A DNA stretch of 64,000 nucleotides, from NCBI GenBank assembly GCA_020064725.1, contig JAGTWJ010000001.1:5022001-5086000 (forward strand). Direction: 5' to 3'. The notes under the pieces were generated by a model. That model worked only from the letters and a program-made list of their open reading frames with translations, was not told the origin of the DNA and did not search any database. This DNA comes from Drechslerella dactyloides. Lineage: Eukaryota > Ascomycota > Orbiliomycetes > Orbiliales > Orbiliaceae. Positions 1-12,325 of this stretch are shown in pieces; position 1 is the first letter of the stretch; each line of letters begins with the position of its first letter. The translations under genes were made by a program, and so were the position numbers.

Positions 1-1529
1 CCTATCAAGGCTGCGGATATCCGCTCGTGAATGCCAACTGTATCAGAAATGATACCCCTGGCTGGCGTCTTGATACTACACTCTTACCTTCACTCAGGAT
101 CCTTTCAACTGCTGGTTCGTTTCTCTATATTGTAGCCATGCGTCTACCGTCAAGATCAAAATACACTGCTGCAGCCGCGTCAGCAGTCCGCTCGCCAGAA
201 TCTTGATTGTTTGCACACTGTTCGATCGATCGATCGAGATGCTACTCTTTGGATCTTATATTCGAGGTAAGATGCACCATCACTTTCAAGCAGGTGCCAA
301 ACGGTTCGAACATGGGCTAATCACTGGGGTCTTTGCTTGTGCGCCTGTGGAGGTTCGCGGACGGACCTGCATATCACACGACATATGCAGAGTCACCGGA
401 AAGATCATTCGTTCTCGCGATCGATATGCGCTGGCGGGATGAAACGCCCTTCAAGCGCCCCCCAATGCCCTCGTGTCCCGGAACGTGGCAGCGGGCGAAC
501 AGCTGCACGACGGCGAAGTCCAACGGCTGCCAATTCGTCCATTGAGCCCGCCACAATCCAGCCTGAGGCTCACGTCCCGCCTGAACAAGAAGCAGTCAAG
601 CATCCGGCTGAGCTCAGGTTGTCAAACAGAGGATCCATGTGCCGTGACTGAGCGTCCGCTCTCTGACTCAGGTACCAATCCGGTCTCCGCTCGCAGGCCG
701 GACGAGCCTGGCCGACACGGGCGTGTGTCATTCGGCGGCCATCCGCGGCTCCGGCTGGCGATGCTGTCGAAACTGTTGACTGTCGTCTGACTGGCTGGCC
801 CGGAAGCTGGCCCGTCGGGCGGGCTGAGCTGAAGGTTGGTGTTTGTCATCAAAGTTGAGGCGACGGGCTGGCTGGGCAGGGCAGGCAATAAAATCGCCAG
901 TTAAGGCAATATTCGATCGTTACGGCATAAAGTCCACTAAAAGTGCTTAATTTGCTTGCTGGCGGTGCTCACCGAAGCGTCAAACTAAACCCCCATACTC
1001 GGAGCCACCGCTGCCAGCAACATCATCCTCCAACCCTTGGCCGCCATCGCGACTCTCCAGTCCCGCTGCCGACCCCATCGACACTCGACCCGCTCCCGCT
1101 CCGAATCCTTCTGACGCTGCCGTGCTCCCTCGTGTCCTATCCTTCTGCCACGTTCTTCCGAAATTGCCTCGCCACGCACTCCGTCCGACCCCCTCGACCA
1201 GCTCGACCGGTCTCACCTACCACCCCGCCTTGCTTGCCGCCGGCTTGCATCCCATCGACCGAGCGTCCTCAGTCGCGATACCCACTCGGCTCCCGACCCT
1301 TCCCCTCGGAAGATCACGCCGCCTGGGGCCAGATTTTCTATCGGCATCTCGGTCCGTCCGCCAAGTCGCAGCTGCCCAACCTGGAGCATCCTAGAGGTGG
1401 ATACCGCCAGCTGAACCGCTCGATCATTATGCAGGAGGTCTAATCTGTTCGGCGTATCATAGGGCGTATTCCTCCGATCTGAATTGCGTAGCTTTAGCTA
1501 TAGTCTCCTCGAGGCTAGCAACTGGCGAG
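1..1529. other. Upstream region of NST1, no supported gene
   Basis: I see no reading frame here that looks like a protein. From about 980 to 1380 the + strand is rich in C and T, as is common in fungal promoters and 5' leaders. An open frame at 943-1443 (166 codons) is Pro/Ser/Arg/His-rich and looks like translated leader. A short GATC tandem lies at about 224-238. Confidence 0.5.
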
Positions 1530-4500
1530 ATGCCGGGTGGGCATATCTTTAATAAAGATGGCACGAGGATGATTAAAGTCCGAAGCACACCGCAAACCCC
1601 CTCACTCGGTACGACAGTTCCAGAAGCGCCCTGAGCATTCCCCCTCAATCTATCGCAGCCCGGTCGAGGACCCATTGCGTTCGTCCGTTTCGCTAACGTT
1701 CGGCTTATCGTGATATACAGAGACACCGACGGCGCACGACACAAACTCGAACGGCGTCCAAAGCGAAGCTGTAACCAGCACCGGTTCTGCCAGCGGATCG
1801 AAGAAAAAGAAGAAAAAGAACCGCGGTAAGGGCGCGGCTACCACTCCCGACTCTCACCTCGATCCCTCGATCCACAACCCGCACTCCCACGACCATGATC
1901 ACCACTTCGAACCGTCTGTGCAAGGTCCGTCCAACAAGACTTCCCACCCCCAAGCAGGACCTAATACGTCCCGGCAGCATCTGCAGGAGTATTATGATGC
2001 GATACGAGCTAGCTTGGAGCAATTCGATTCTAACGAGCATTTCGATATTGAAGGGGACGACACCTACTTCTCGGACGAGGAACCTCCCTTTGAACCGACA
2101 GAACCAAGCTACGACGGACCGTCCGACCAACCCGCTGCAGACCTTGATACTCCCGCTTCAAAGAAAAACAAGAAGAAGAAAAAGAAGAAAGGCGCAGGAG
2201 GAGGAGGAGCTCTGCCAGGTGGTGCTGCCAGCGAAGTCACCCAGGGCCAGTCGCATGAAGCTGCGCGTAAAGACGCTCAGAAGTCTTCCAAGGATAGGAT
2301 ATGGAATACATCGACGAGCGAAGAACGCGAACGGATCAAGAACTTCTGGCTTTCGCTGGGCGAAGACGAACGCCGGTCTCTCGTCAAAGTTGAGAAGGAG
2401 GCGGTTCTCAAGAAGATGAAGGAACAGCAGAAGCATTCGTGTTCATGCAGCGTGTGTGGAAGAAAGCGGACGGCGATCGAGGAGGAACTGGAGGTGCTAT
2501 ATGACGCATACTATGAGGAATTGGAACAGTACGCTCACCGGGAAGACTGAAATATCGGGTCTTTGGTTCGCCAAGAACCACTGACTGAGAGTGCACTGAT
2601 GCTTACTTTGTGCTCTAGCCCCAGCAAAGGCCTGCCGCAACCCCGACGCGTGGAAGAGCTACCCGAGCTTGAAGAAGACGACGACGGGCCCTACGATGAC
2701 GACGAAGATTACGAGGATATCTCGGAAGACGGCCATCGAAGCGTCCAGCAAGACTTCTTCAATTTCGGAAACAGTCTCACGGTTCGAGGTATGTCTATAT
2801 CTAACCGCCAACGAATTCATATAACAACAGCGCCGCTAATCATCATGACCGGGTTGCAGAAGGCGGAATCCTCACAGTAGCTGACGATCTACTCAAAAAC
2901 GACGGCAAGAAGTTTATCGAAATGATGGAACAGCTGGCCGAGAGGAGGATGGCTCGAGAAGAGGAGGCGAGTCAGCATCAACACGGGATCGGCACACAGA
3001 TGCACACTGGACTGCCGCACAACCATTCGCACATGCCAAATGGCAATCCGGAATACGACCCCGAGGAGGATGAAGACGAGTACGATGATGAGGACGAGGA
3101 CTTTGACGAGGAAGATGAAGAGGAACCGGTATATCTATTAGGGCTATCAGACAAATTTGGGCTTAACTACGGAAGGCTAATGTTGGTTTCAGGATGCCAT
3201 GACTGAGGAGCAGCGAATGGAAGAAGGCCGGCGGATGTTCCAGATATTTGCCGCGAGGATGTTCGAACAGAGGGTCCTGTCCGCGTATCGGGAACGAGTC
3301 GCCATTGAGCGGCAGAAACGCCTTCTGGAGGAGGTAGACGAAGAGAACCGAAGGGCGGAGGAACAGAAGGAGCGGAAGGCTCGAGAGAAGGAGAAGAAGA
3401 ACGCCAAGAAGAAGGCGCAGAAGGAGGCCAAGGAAGCGGAACTCAAGGAGAAGGCCGAGAAGAAGGCAAGAGAAGAGGCTGAGAGAAAGGCGGAAGAAGA
3501 GCGAAAGGCGGAAGAAGCTCGGAAGCGGAAGGAAGAGCTGCGCCTGAAGCGAGAGGCGGAGAAGAAAGCCGCAGAGGAGGAGCGCATACGGAAAGAAGAG
3601 GAGAAGAAGAAGCGACTACAGGAAGACCGCGAGCGAGAACAGGAGAGGGAGCGCAAACGCAAAGAGCAACTGGAACAAGAGAAGAAGAAGAAGGCTGAAC
3701 TGGCGCGAAAGCAAAAGGAGGAGAAGGATCAACGGGAGAAGGAAAAGCGAGAGAAGGACGAGCGAGATCGTAGAGAGCGCGAAGCCAAGAGAAAGGCCGC
3801 AGAAGAGAAAGAGCGCGCTCGCAAGGAGGCGGAAGCTAATATCGCAGTTCCAAAGATTGCTACCACGCCGGTCCTCGCATCTGCCTCGAAAGCTTCAACC
3901 ACTCCTTCTCACAATCTTCATCCTCCTACCATCATACCTGCTGTCATTTCACCTCGGCTTGCAATCTCTACACCTGCTCTTCCAAAACAGGCTTCGCCTG
4001 GCAAGATGAGGGGCTCCGGCCTATCTTCTCCTCAGACTCCGAAGATACAGGTTCGAACGAATCCACCAACAACGACGACGGTAGCGGCAGCGGCTGCTGC
4101 GGCTGCCGCCGCCGCCGCCTCCGCCTCTTCCTCTTCCACACCTCAAATTCCTCAAGCGACGCCACACATGCCAGCGCAGGCGCCGTCTTCGGTTCACCCG
4201 GCCGGACCAATTGGGCCGCCAAAGCAAGCACAGATCCCTGCTGCGCCGCCCGGACTTCCAATGCCAGGGACACCGACGACATCTTTTCAGCAGAATCTCC
4301 CTCCTGGTCATCTTCCCCCTGTTGGGACTCCACATGCTTTCCCAGCACACATCTCCCCTCCACCAGGTGTTCCCCCGCCGGATCACTTCAGACAAGCCAT
4401 GATGAATCCGAATGCAGGAGGGAGGCAACCTGTCGAGAACATCGGCGGCTTCATGCCTCCTCCTCCCCTCGGGCCGATTGGATTTGCGCCGCCGCCGCCC

Positions 4501-5704
4501 CCGAGCGCCTTCCGTTCCTCTAACTTCCCGAATGCGCCGCAAGGGGTTCCATCTACTGTGATGAATTTCCGCTACCACCCGTCTAATGTTAATGTCAAGC
4601 CTGCGTACCCTGGCGATATCAGTTTCATGGGACATGGACCCGGCTTTGGCCCGAATCAACTCTTCCCGCGACAGGAGAACGTTCCGTCCGGACATCAGCG
4701 ACAGTCTTCCAACGATAATAATGACATCCACCCAATCTCCAACCCGAAACCAATTCATCGACCTGCTCCAATTCAACGTCCAGCGAATGCTCCAGGGGCT
4801 TCTTCTTCCAAGGTCAACGTCGATGAGCTCAGCACATCCCTTGGCAGCAGCGCCCTCCTAGGCGAAGAGGACCTCGAGGAGCCAACCGTCCCAAAGTCAG
4901 ACAATATCGGAGCCACCAGGCGGGGTAGCAACCTGCAGGGCGGAAGAAATGTCTTTGGTATTGCTCCGACTGGCACGTCTGTATTCAACAGCGAGCTTCC
5001 GCCGGGCACGGGCTTTGGCTTCGCAAGCCCGGCCACTGCGTGGGGTAATCCAGCCTGGTTCAATTCGAATCCGACTTGGGGCCCACCCGCTCCTCCCAAT
5101 CCTGCCCCCAATCCCGCTACTTCAGGTATACATCGGCTTCCAAAATCCTCGAGGATATTGTCGTATATGCTGATGAATGAATGATGCAGGGTGGATCCCC
5201 AACGCTACTACTCCGTTCGGAGCCATGATGCGTCGTCCTGCCCGCTTCGATATCCTACGTCATCTCGCTGTTCTTTGCTGCAAACAAATGCCCTCTCACC
5301 ACAAGAACGCCGAAGGCTACATCCCATTGCAAACCCTCATCCAAATGATGACGAATGCGAATCACTCCGATCTAAAAGGCGAGATTCTGGATGCTGAACT
5401 GATGGCTGTCGTCGAGGTTGAAGGCGATTGGCAGAATGGTGGAGGTTGCTTCCTTCGCCACCGTGATCAAGAGGGAAATATCAGCATTAAATGGTACCAA
5501 GAGGAGATCCCGGTCCAGCACCGCAGGGTTTCCGCCGGAACCAGTTTGAGCGGAGGAGGTGCGGGGGATATCGGCTCTCCGGTTGCTGCCTCCACTCCAA
5601 CACTTCCATTTGCGACTAACCGTCACAATTCCGCGGGTTCGGGTTCGGGCCCGGGTGCGGGGGCTGGACCTGGACCTGGAGTCGTCGGATCGCCACACTT
5701 TTGA
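1530..5704 (+). CDS. NST1: Stress response protein NST1
   Basis: Six exons are inferred: 1530-1608, 1721-2528, 2619-2788, 2860-3128, 3193-5125 and 5190-5704, giving about 1257 residues in one frame. Family hallmarks are a Lys-run N-terminus, the block around 2290-2520 with a CSCSVCGRK motif, Asp/Glu-rich acidic stretches, and the core starting DAMTEEQRMEEGRRMFQIFA. A long charged Glu/Lys/Arg coiled coil (about 3300-3840) follows, then a Pro/Ala-rich tail with a run of about 14 Ala (4081-4125). The last exon carries a conserved C-terminal block beginning GWIPNATTPFG. In budding yeast Nst1 affects salt tolerance and contacts a splicing factor; the role here is inferred from that. The first exon is the weakest part: it was chosen because its donor at 1609 joins in phase to the acceptor at 1720, which has a CTAAC branch site. 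The true start could differ. Confidence 0.88.
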
Positions 5705-8700
5705 ACACGTACGCTGATTACTATGTCCGACATTGGTGATAAACACCGGTTCTCTTCCGTCACGAATGGTCCGAATACTACGATATCGATAGGATATTGC
5801 CTCGCTCTGCCATAACCTCTACGACCCTCCTTTCCTCTGCTTTCCCTTTTTCTCACATTTACAAATTTCCGGCATTCTCGAAATACGATTGGGCGGATCT
5901 AACATTTGCGGGTTCTACTCTGTGCCCTCCTTGGACTTTTGCCCGCGCATGCTGCCATCCTATGTCACCGATTATCTCTCTGCCTCCTTTAACTATCCTC
6001 CCCATCATCACACACTTTTCTGGTCTTATTCTCATCCTCTTTTTTCAATCAGAAATTCACGTCGCTCATAGCATTGGATGGGGTTTCTGTTTTTCTTTTT
6101 TGCAGCTCTCTATCTCGTTGTCCGATTCTCTCTGCTACCCTGTCATACTATGATTACTCTGCTGCGCTTTTTGCACCTTTTTGTCTGTCCATTGTGGCAT
6201 ATTGGTTCCTCTTTTCCAATTTCCCTTACACTCTGGTTTTTTTCTTTTGATTGAAAACCCTGAAAGCCCTGTCCATGGCATACGTTTTAGCCCTTTTTGC
6301 TATACCATACTTATTGTCTACTATCACCCAAACACACACAACCACACGCATTTCCCTTCATACGCATTCACAGATACATGTTCGCTATCATATTTATCTT
6401 GTCAGGATACGATAGGTAGGGTAGCTAGCTAGCGCATTAGGCGGCTAGCGGAGAAGAAGGAGAATAAATGACCGTTTAATTGACGGGTTCTTCTTCTATG
6501 CTGTGTGTCTATGTACGCTGTCTCGGAGGTGGCTATCGTGGCCAATTGTGCATATAGTAGTTTGTTGGTGGGTCTGCTTGTGTGACAGTGTGTCCACTTC
6601 GGGTTGGCAGATCAATTATCCGGTCGTGATATTGACGATCGCTGCGGTGGCTCGAGACTGCAATTGTGGTTGATAATATATGATGATGGATTATGCATGT
6701 CTGTGTAACGTATATAACGTGGAGACATGCATGTGGCTGGTTACACAAAGCGACAGCGAGAGTGGTCTTGCGAGTCAGAACGCACGAAGGGAAACCTCGA
6801 GTCGGATCGAGAGCCAACTAACGTACGGGCACATATAATGTACCAGACGGTTTGTTGCATATCACGCGTGCACAGCATGTATGCATGCAGAGAAGATCAC
6901 TCCGTGTCGTACATGCCAGATTGCAATAATGACCAACGGTCAGGTCAAGCCACGAGGGCCAGGAGCAGAGCGAATATCCATCGGGCACCTAGCCCGAACC
7001 ATTGACCTGCTCGGCCCGCATATGCCACTTTGCATTCTGCGATTATGCTGTGTGACTATGAGATGGACCTACAGGGCTGGATTGTGGCTACACACGTACG
7101 TGGACTGTACGTTGAGCCACTGTGCCTGCTACAGGTACACGCTAGCATTGTGACATGCATCCAGATCGAATTAAACGTCCTTGATCGATCAACCAATAAC
7201 CAAGCATGTACGGACAGATAAGTATCGTGTATCCACGATAAGTCTCGGACCACTCTCAACAGATGGCGCAAAACCGAAAAATTAAAATCTGCATGCAAGC
7301 ACCCGTTGTGTCGTGCCGCTGGTCAGGGCATGACCTGGCCACCCCTGCTGGACCGCGCACAAGGGCATGCGTGCGCGCGAGTCACGGCCGGCACATTTCT
7401 GCGGCACAGCAGCGGCGCGCATCCTCAAATAATCCATGACGGCAGGCCGCAGGAAATGAATCGTCGTCCTTGCTTGCACCCCCACAAATAGTGCGGCGAG
7501 GTGGCACCACCCTCGCAGCAGGGGGAAGGAAATTTACCTGTGACATGTCATCGGGCTAGCCCGGACGGGCAATTGCAGGTCTCGTTTTGTCAAGAGGCGG
7601 TTGGAATATAATTGGCTTGGCGGCTAGCTAGCTGCTTGAGCGAGATGGTATCGCATGAGCATTAGTAACGGTAATAGCACGGCTTGCTATTGACGGAAGG
7701 ATGGCACGAGCGCGCGAGCTCGCTTTTTTTGTGAGAGGGGCGAGGATATATTTGGCTGCGGGCGCGGAGTCGGGCTGGCTGTTGGGTGGAGTGCAGCAGC
7801 CCTCGATTGCTTGTTTGAAGGGAATTAATGAGGGGCGGTGTGGATTTCAGCTTATTTGCCGGAATAACCTGAGCTTCGGAAGCCAGTTTGCTGCGCATCG
7901 AATTTAGTGCCTACGATGCACCGAATATGCGCCGGGTGGTGTATATGCATTGTACATAGGCACCTCCACGGACGAGGCCGCCTTGCTGTCAGCGACAGCA
8001 TATGCTATTGCATGTACTTACTTTCTGTGTATAGGCCAAAAAAAACCGCGCAGTCGGGTACCGCGCGATCGAAGGAAACTCAAAGTCGAGCGATGTATTG
8101 ACGAGCGAACGGCAGGTTCGCAACCCTGCAACAACGGCTGACTGGCTCATTGATCTGTCAGAGATCTCTAATTTCATGCATTTGCTGTGCGGGCACGTAG
8201 CGAACCTCATGCGAATATCTGGGGTGATGTGTGTGTGTAAATAAAGAACAACACCATGCAAAGCATTCAGACTCAGCAGGTCGGAAGCATGTGTATACAC
8301 AGGTATGTATACAGCTACGTAAGTATGGATACATCGGCGCTCGCGGTGCGGCTGTGATGGAAGCTGTACTGTGTACGTACGTAATCTCAAACGCTCGTCT
8401 CTGCAAGGACACGAAGGAGCGAATCGGCAGGACTCGAAACGGGTAACGGCAGCTTCGCATTTCACATTTTCGAAACTTTCGACCGATCACTTTTTTGGTC
8501 CGGACGTCCCCTCTGCAAAAAATTTGTTTTCCTTTCCGATGGCCGGACGGACGGGCGAGGTCGTGTGCTGATGCGGATGGGAAAAGGGTAACCCCAGCAG
8601 CAGTAAATGCATCAGACGGAGGGCGCAGAGAGGAGCGCCTCCAGCCAACCACGATAATTTGAATTCAGCATGGCTGGCTGGCCAGTTAGCCGGGCCAGAC

Positions 8701-11042
8701 CCATCGCCAGCCAGCCAGTCGGCCAGCAAGCCTGCAGATGTCACCCTGGCTCCAGCTGCTTCAGGTAGGACCCTTCGACGGCCGCCCGAGCGAGCGCAGC
8801 TAGTGCGCAGACCAGTCGGGTCGATGTTGACAGCGTTACCCGGCCTGAGCGAGGGACATTAGTGCCGCTATTCGAGCTAGGTTTGCATCGCTAGCTTGCT
8901 TGACTCGCTGAGTTCACGCCATCTTCTGTACGGAGCAACTAGAATGTTTCGCATGGCCGGCGGGGCGCGATGCAGGCAGATGCTTGATTTCCTGTGAAGC
9001 GAGAGGGGAGCTCGGTTTGTTTGCATGTCTGGCCGTTCGATCGGTCGGGTGCTTTTCGTCGTGCCAACGGTGCTGAAGTAACTATCCGGAGCGCATCTCG
9101 ACAGGAGCGACGGAAGGAAGTCGGTGAGCCTGCAGGCATGCATGCATACATACAGATAGACAGAGGCAGAGACATCCGTGGCGCGATAGTAACGTTACTT
9201 CCAGCTGGCTGGTTCGATCAATCAATCGGTCAATCAATCTCAGGACGTAGCGTGATAGCAGGTGTCAGTTGGCGGTGACGTTGAGGATCGAAAGCCATTG
9301 ACGATGAATGCGAACTCGAATGGCCCCTTTGGCCGCCACACGCGCAGGCGAATACAACAGCCAATTCTCCAACACCAACACACAGCCAACGGAGGCATCC
9401 ATCCGCCAGCAGACATCCATCTACTTGTATTCACGACTGATCGTTCCGCATCCACGATCTCGATAACAGCATTAAGCATTAAGTAATCGCCGGCAATCCC
9501 ATTGGTCACCGGTACCGCCCTTAACTCCTCCAGATGCTACCCGTCTCTTCCTTCCTTCCTCCAAATTCTCCAGCTCGCCGGTCAGGAAAGCGAGAGGAAT
9601 CTCGCGGTCAGAAAACGGAAGGTGCATCTTCACATGCCACATGGGAGAACCGGGCTAAGTTGCTTTCCTCAAACACCGTCCCAAGAGGGAAGCACTGCTG
9701 TCGACGGACATACGTCCACACAAATAAGCACCTCCAACACTCGACTTAGTACGTAAACGTATACATGTATATGCATACATGCATGCATGACGCCTGGGCT
9801 GGCTGATCGATCAGGTAAGTCAGAAGCATCGTGCGGGTTAGTCGGTATCCCCTTCCTTAATACCCATCGACTATAGCCCGTGGCAGCCGGCAAGCACGGT
9901 CGCCCGTCCTTCTGTCTTTTCGTCTAAACTCCTTCGCTCGCTCTGGATCCCTCGCTCGCAAGTTTAACTCTAAAATAAGCTGCTGCCATGTGCGAACGAA
10001 CGAAAAAAAGATTCCGCATCGCGTTGACTTTTCCGGTTAGCGGCGCGTGCGCGGGATTGCAGGTCATATCACCGCTGTTTTCGTCCAAAGATGCTATCGG
10101 AGAAAAAAACAGCTCAAAGTCATATCACTTTTTTGGATTTCCCACTCCAAAGGTTACTGCGGACTCGCTCATGCATGCAGTGTCCCCAGATCAGGGCATC
10201 GTGGCGGCTGCGGTGCTGCAGAAAAATGTTTATCCGTTACCGGCTGCTGTTTTTGGATTCGTCGTCTACAGAGACATGTGGGCTCGATCGATAAACGAGC
10301 TTGAACGGTCGAGTATTGTGGTGCAACCGTGTTTGATGAAAACGCCTGTAGATCGATCTATCAAGCTCTCCGCCCCGATCGGAGGAACCCGCTCAACCTA
10401 CTCCTCATATAAACTTACTCGCTTATGTGCGAGTACGTGAGAATCTAATTTTATCAAAGTTCATACGTTCGATATCTGAATATTGGATGTTGTAAAGTAT
10501 AATTGTATCTTGATTGTATTTCTATTCTTTTTGGGTGAGCAGAGATGTATGTAAATCGACTGATCTAGCTATCAACAAGAAGCGCTCGACGTCCCTTCGC
10601 ATACACAGCATCCTCCTAATCTTTTCTTTCAAAACAAAGATAAAATAAAAATATATATAAAAGAAGAGTTAAAGCGGTCCTATTGTCAGTAGAGGGTATC
10701 GCGACCGGTGTATAAAAACAGCTGCTGCGCAACCGAACGTAAAAGAAGGAGGAAAAGAAACGAAGAAAAGGCAGCAGCATCCACTTGGTATCAATTTTGT
10801 AAAATAAAAGTCCAACTCCAGAGAAAGGAAATAGAGAGGTAAGGGGGATATCCACGTAGTTAAAGGGAATATGTGAAGAGAAAGAAAAAAGCCAAGCCGT
10901 CCGTCCCCGTACCGGTATCATATCAGACTCCGAAAGATGAAGGAAAATAAGAAAAGAGGAAAATCTTTTGTCGCGCGAAAAGTGAAAGCAGAATTTCTAG
11001 TGTCAATGGAGACTTTTTTGGTACTCAAAAGTAGACATCGTC
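5705..11042. other. 5.3-kb gene-free stretch between convergent genes
   Basis: NST1 runs in from the left and the winged-helix gene from the right, so this region lies downstream of both. All open frames are short and have no protein-like composition. It holds tandem self-complementary tetranucleotides: CTAG near 6422-6434 and 7622-7633, CATG near 9136-9150 and 9776-9789, and GTAC near 8373-8382. It also has a perfect 12-bp inverted repeat at 8671-8682 and 8706-8717. No transposon genes or long terminal repeats were recognised. An unannotated noncoding RNA or a decayed element cannot be excluded. Confidence 0.55.
8671..8717. repeat. Perfect 12-bp inverted repeat
   Basis: TGGCTGGCTGGC at 8671-8682 is matched by its exact reverse complement at 8706-8717, leaving a 23-nt spacer. 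It lies in the gene-free stretch, so it could fold as a hairpin in DNA or RNA. No poly-T tail or other terminator feature follows it. Confidence 0.6.
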
Positions 11043-12325
11043 TTAGAACCCGCCAAGCAGCTGATCCAGCTCATTGAGGTTCACCGTCTCGGGGCTCTTC
11101 AGATCGCTCCAGCTCTCATACGAGTACCCCTCCGTCGATCCGCCGAGCCGGAAGGACGTGAGCACTTCCAAGCCTTTGTGGTTGGCAATCGCGGATCCGT
11201 CGCCCGCTGGCGGGGGTGGCATGGGCGTCACCGGCCGCACGATGGGGCTCGGATGCGGCATCGCGGGCGCGGTCAGGTTGTACGGCCCAAGGAAGGGGGC
11301 ATGGTGTTCGTGCTCGTGCTCTTGCACGACATCGTCCATGGCGAGCGGCGGCGTGGGGACGCCTTCACGCAGATCCCGCGAGGCAGAGCGATGCTTGATG
11401 GACAGCGAGATGGCATTGTCCGAGAACTCCTGCTCGTCGCCCTCGAGCGGCGGGGAATTGCGCGACGACGGCGAGCCGCTGCGGTCCCGTGAGAAGATGG
11501 ACGTGGTGTCGTCCAGGTCGTGGGCGCGGTCCTCGTTGTCGAAAAAGTCGATTTCGGGACTCGGCGACGGCATCCGTCGACGGCGGCGGTCCTGCACTTC
11601 GTCTTCATCCTCTTCGCGCACGGCCTTCATCCGCAGCCGGCGGTCATCGTCTTCCTCGTCCGTCGGGGCCGGAGACACGACCGCCCGGCTGGGCATGGGT
11701 AGCTCAAACTCGGGAATCGGTTGGTGCTCCGAGTTTGTGAGGAAGAAGTAGGTTCGTTTCGGGTGGGTCGTGATCAGCTCCTTGTCGAGCACGCATGGCT
11801 TGTCGGCGCCGAAGTCCTTGCGTTTCAGGTATGTGTTAAGCCGCGAGGAGATGATCGCATGTGGATTTGCCGAGCTGTAAATGCGTGATATAGTTAGCCC
11901 TTGTCCCGGTTTCCTTTCGTGATCCCCACCTGCATCGGACGGTTCGGAGATCAAGCACTCGAAGAGTAAACTTACTTGTCGATGAGAGCCACGCCACTCG
12001 AGTTGCCGAATCCGTTCACGAGCTCGCGGACAGTGTGCGGTCGGTTCCCGGAACGCTCGAGGACGCGGACTACGACGCTGACAATTTCGTCGTCGATGCT
12101 CTCGTAGTTGATTGGCTGGTCCTGGTGCGACGGCGGTGATGGCGGTGGCGTGGGGCCCAGCTCTGGTCTGACAATGACGGGCTCGTGGTGGACTCGTTTG
12201 ACTCGCTTGCTGGGCGGCTGGTCTGCTGCGTCGGCTGGCGGCGACGGCCTCTGGTGCTTGACTGCTGGGACCGAGATTCCGAGCGAAGCGAGAGAAACGG
12301 ACTTTCTTCTCGTGTTATACGGCAT
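11043..12325 (-). CDS. GDS1-type winged-helix protein
   Basis: Two exons, 12325-11976 and 11874-11043, join in phase across a 101-nt intron and give 393 residues. The N-terminus is basic and Pro-rich, with a PSKRVKRVHH patch that could act as a nuclear localisation signal. Residues about 75-165 look like a winged-helix fold: YESIDDEIVSVVVRVLER, then TVRELVNGFG, then SANPHAIISSRLNTYLKR and a KRTYFFLTN strand. This arrangement resembles the fungal GDS1/forkhead-like domain. The remainder is disordered and acidic or Pro-rich, ending in an ELDQLLGGF tail that could be an activation or interaction motif. Yeast GDS1 is linked genetically to respiratory growth. I infer a nuclear DNA-binding or chromatin role here; the family assignment is moderate and no target is visible. 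Confidence 0.65.

Noticed and set aside
943..1443. 166-codon open frame upstream of NST1
   Set aside because: Composition is Pro/Ser/Arg/His from a C/T-rich leader, with no domain and no in-phase link to NST1.
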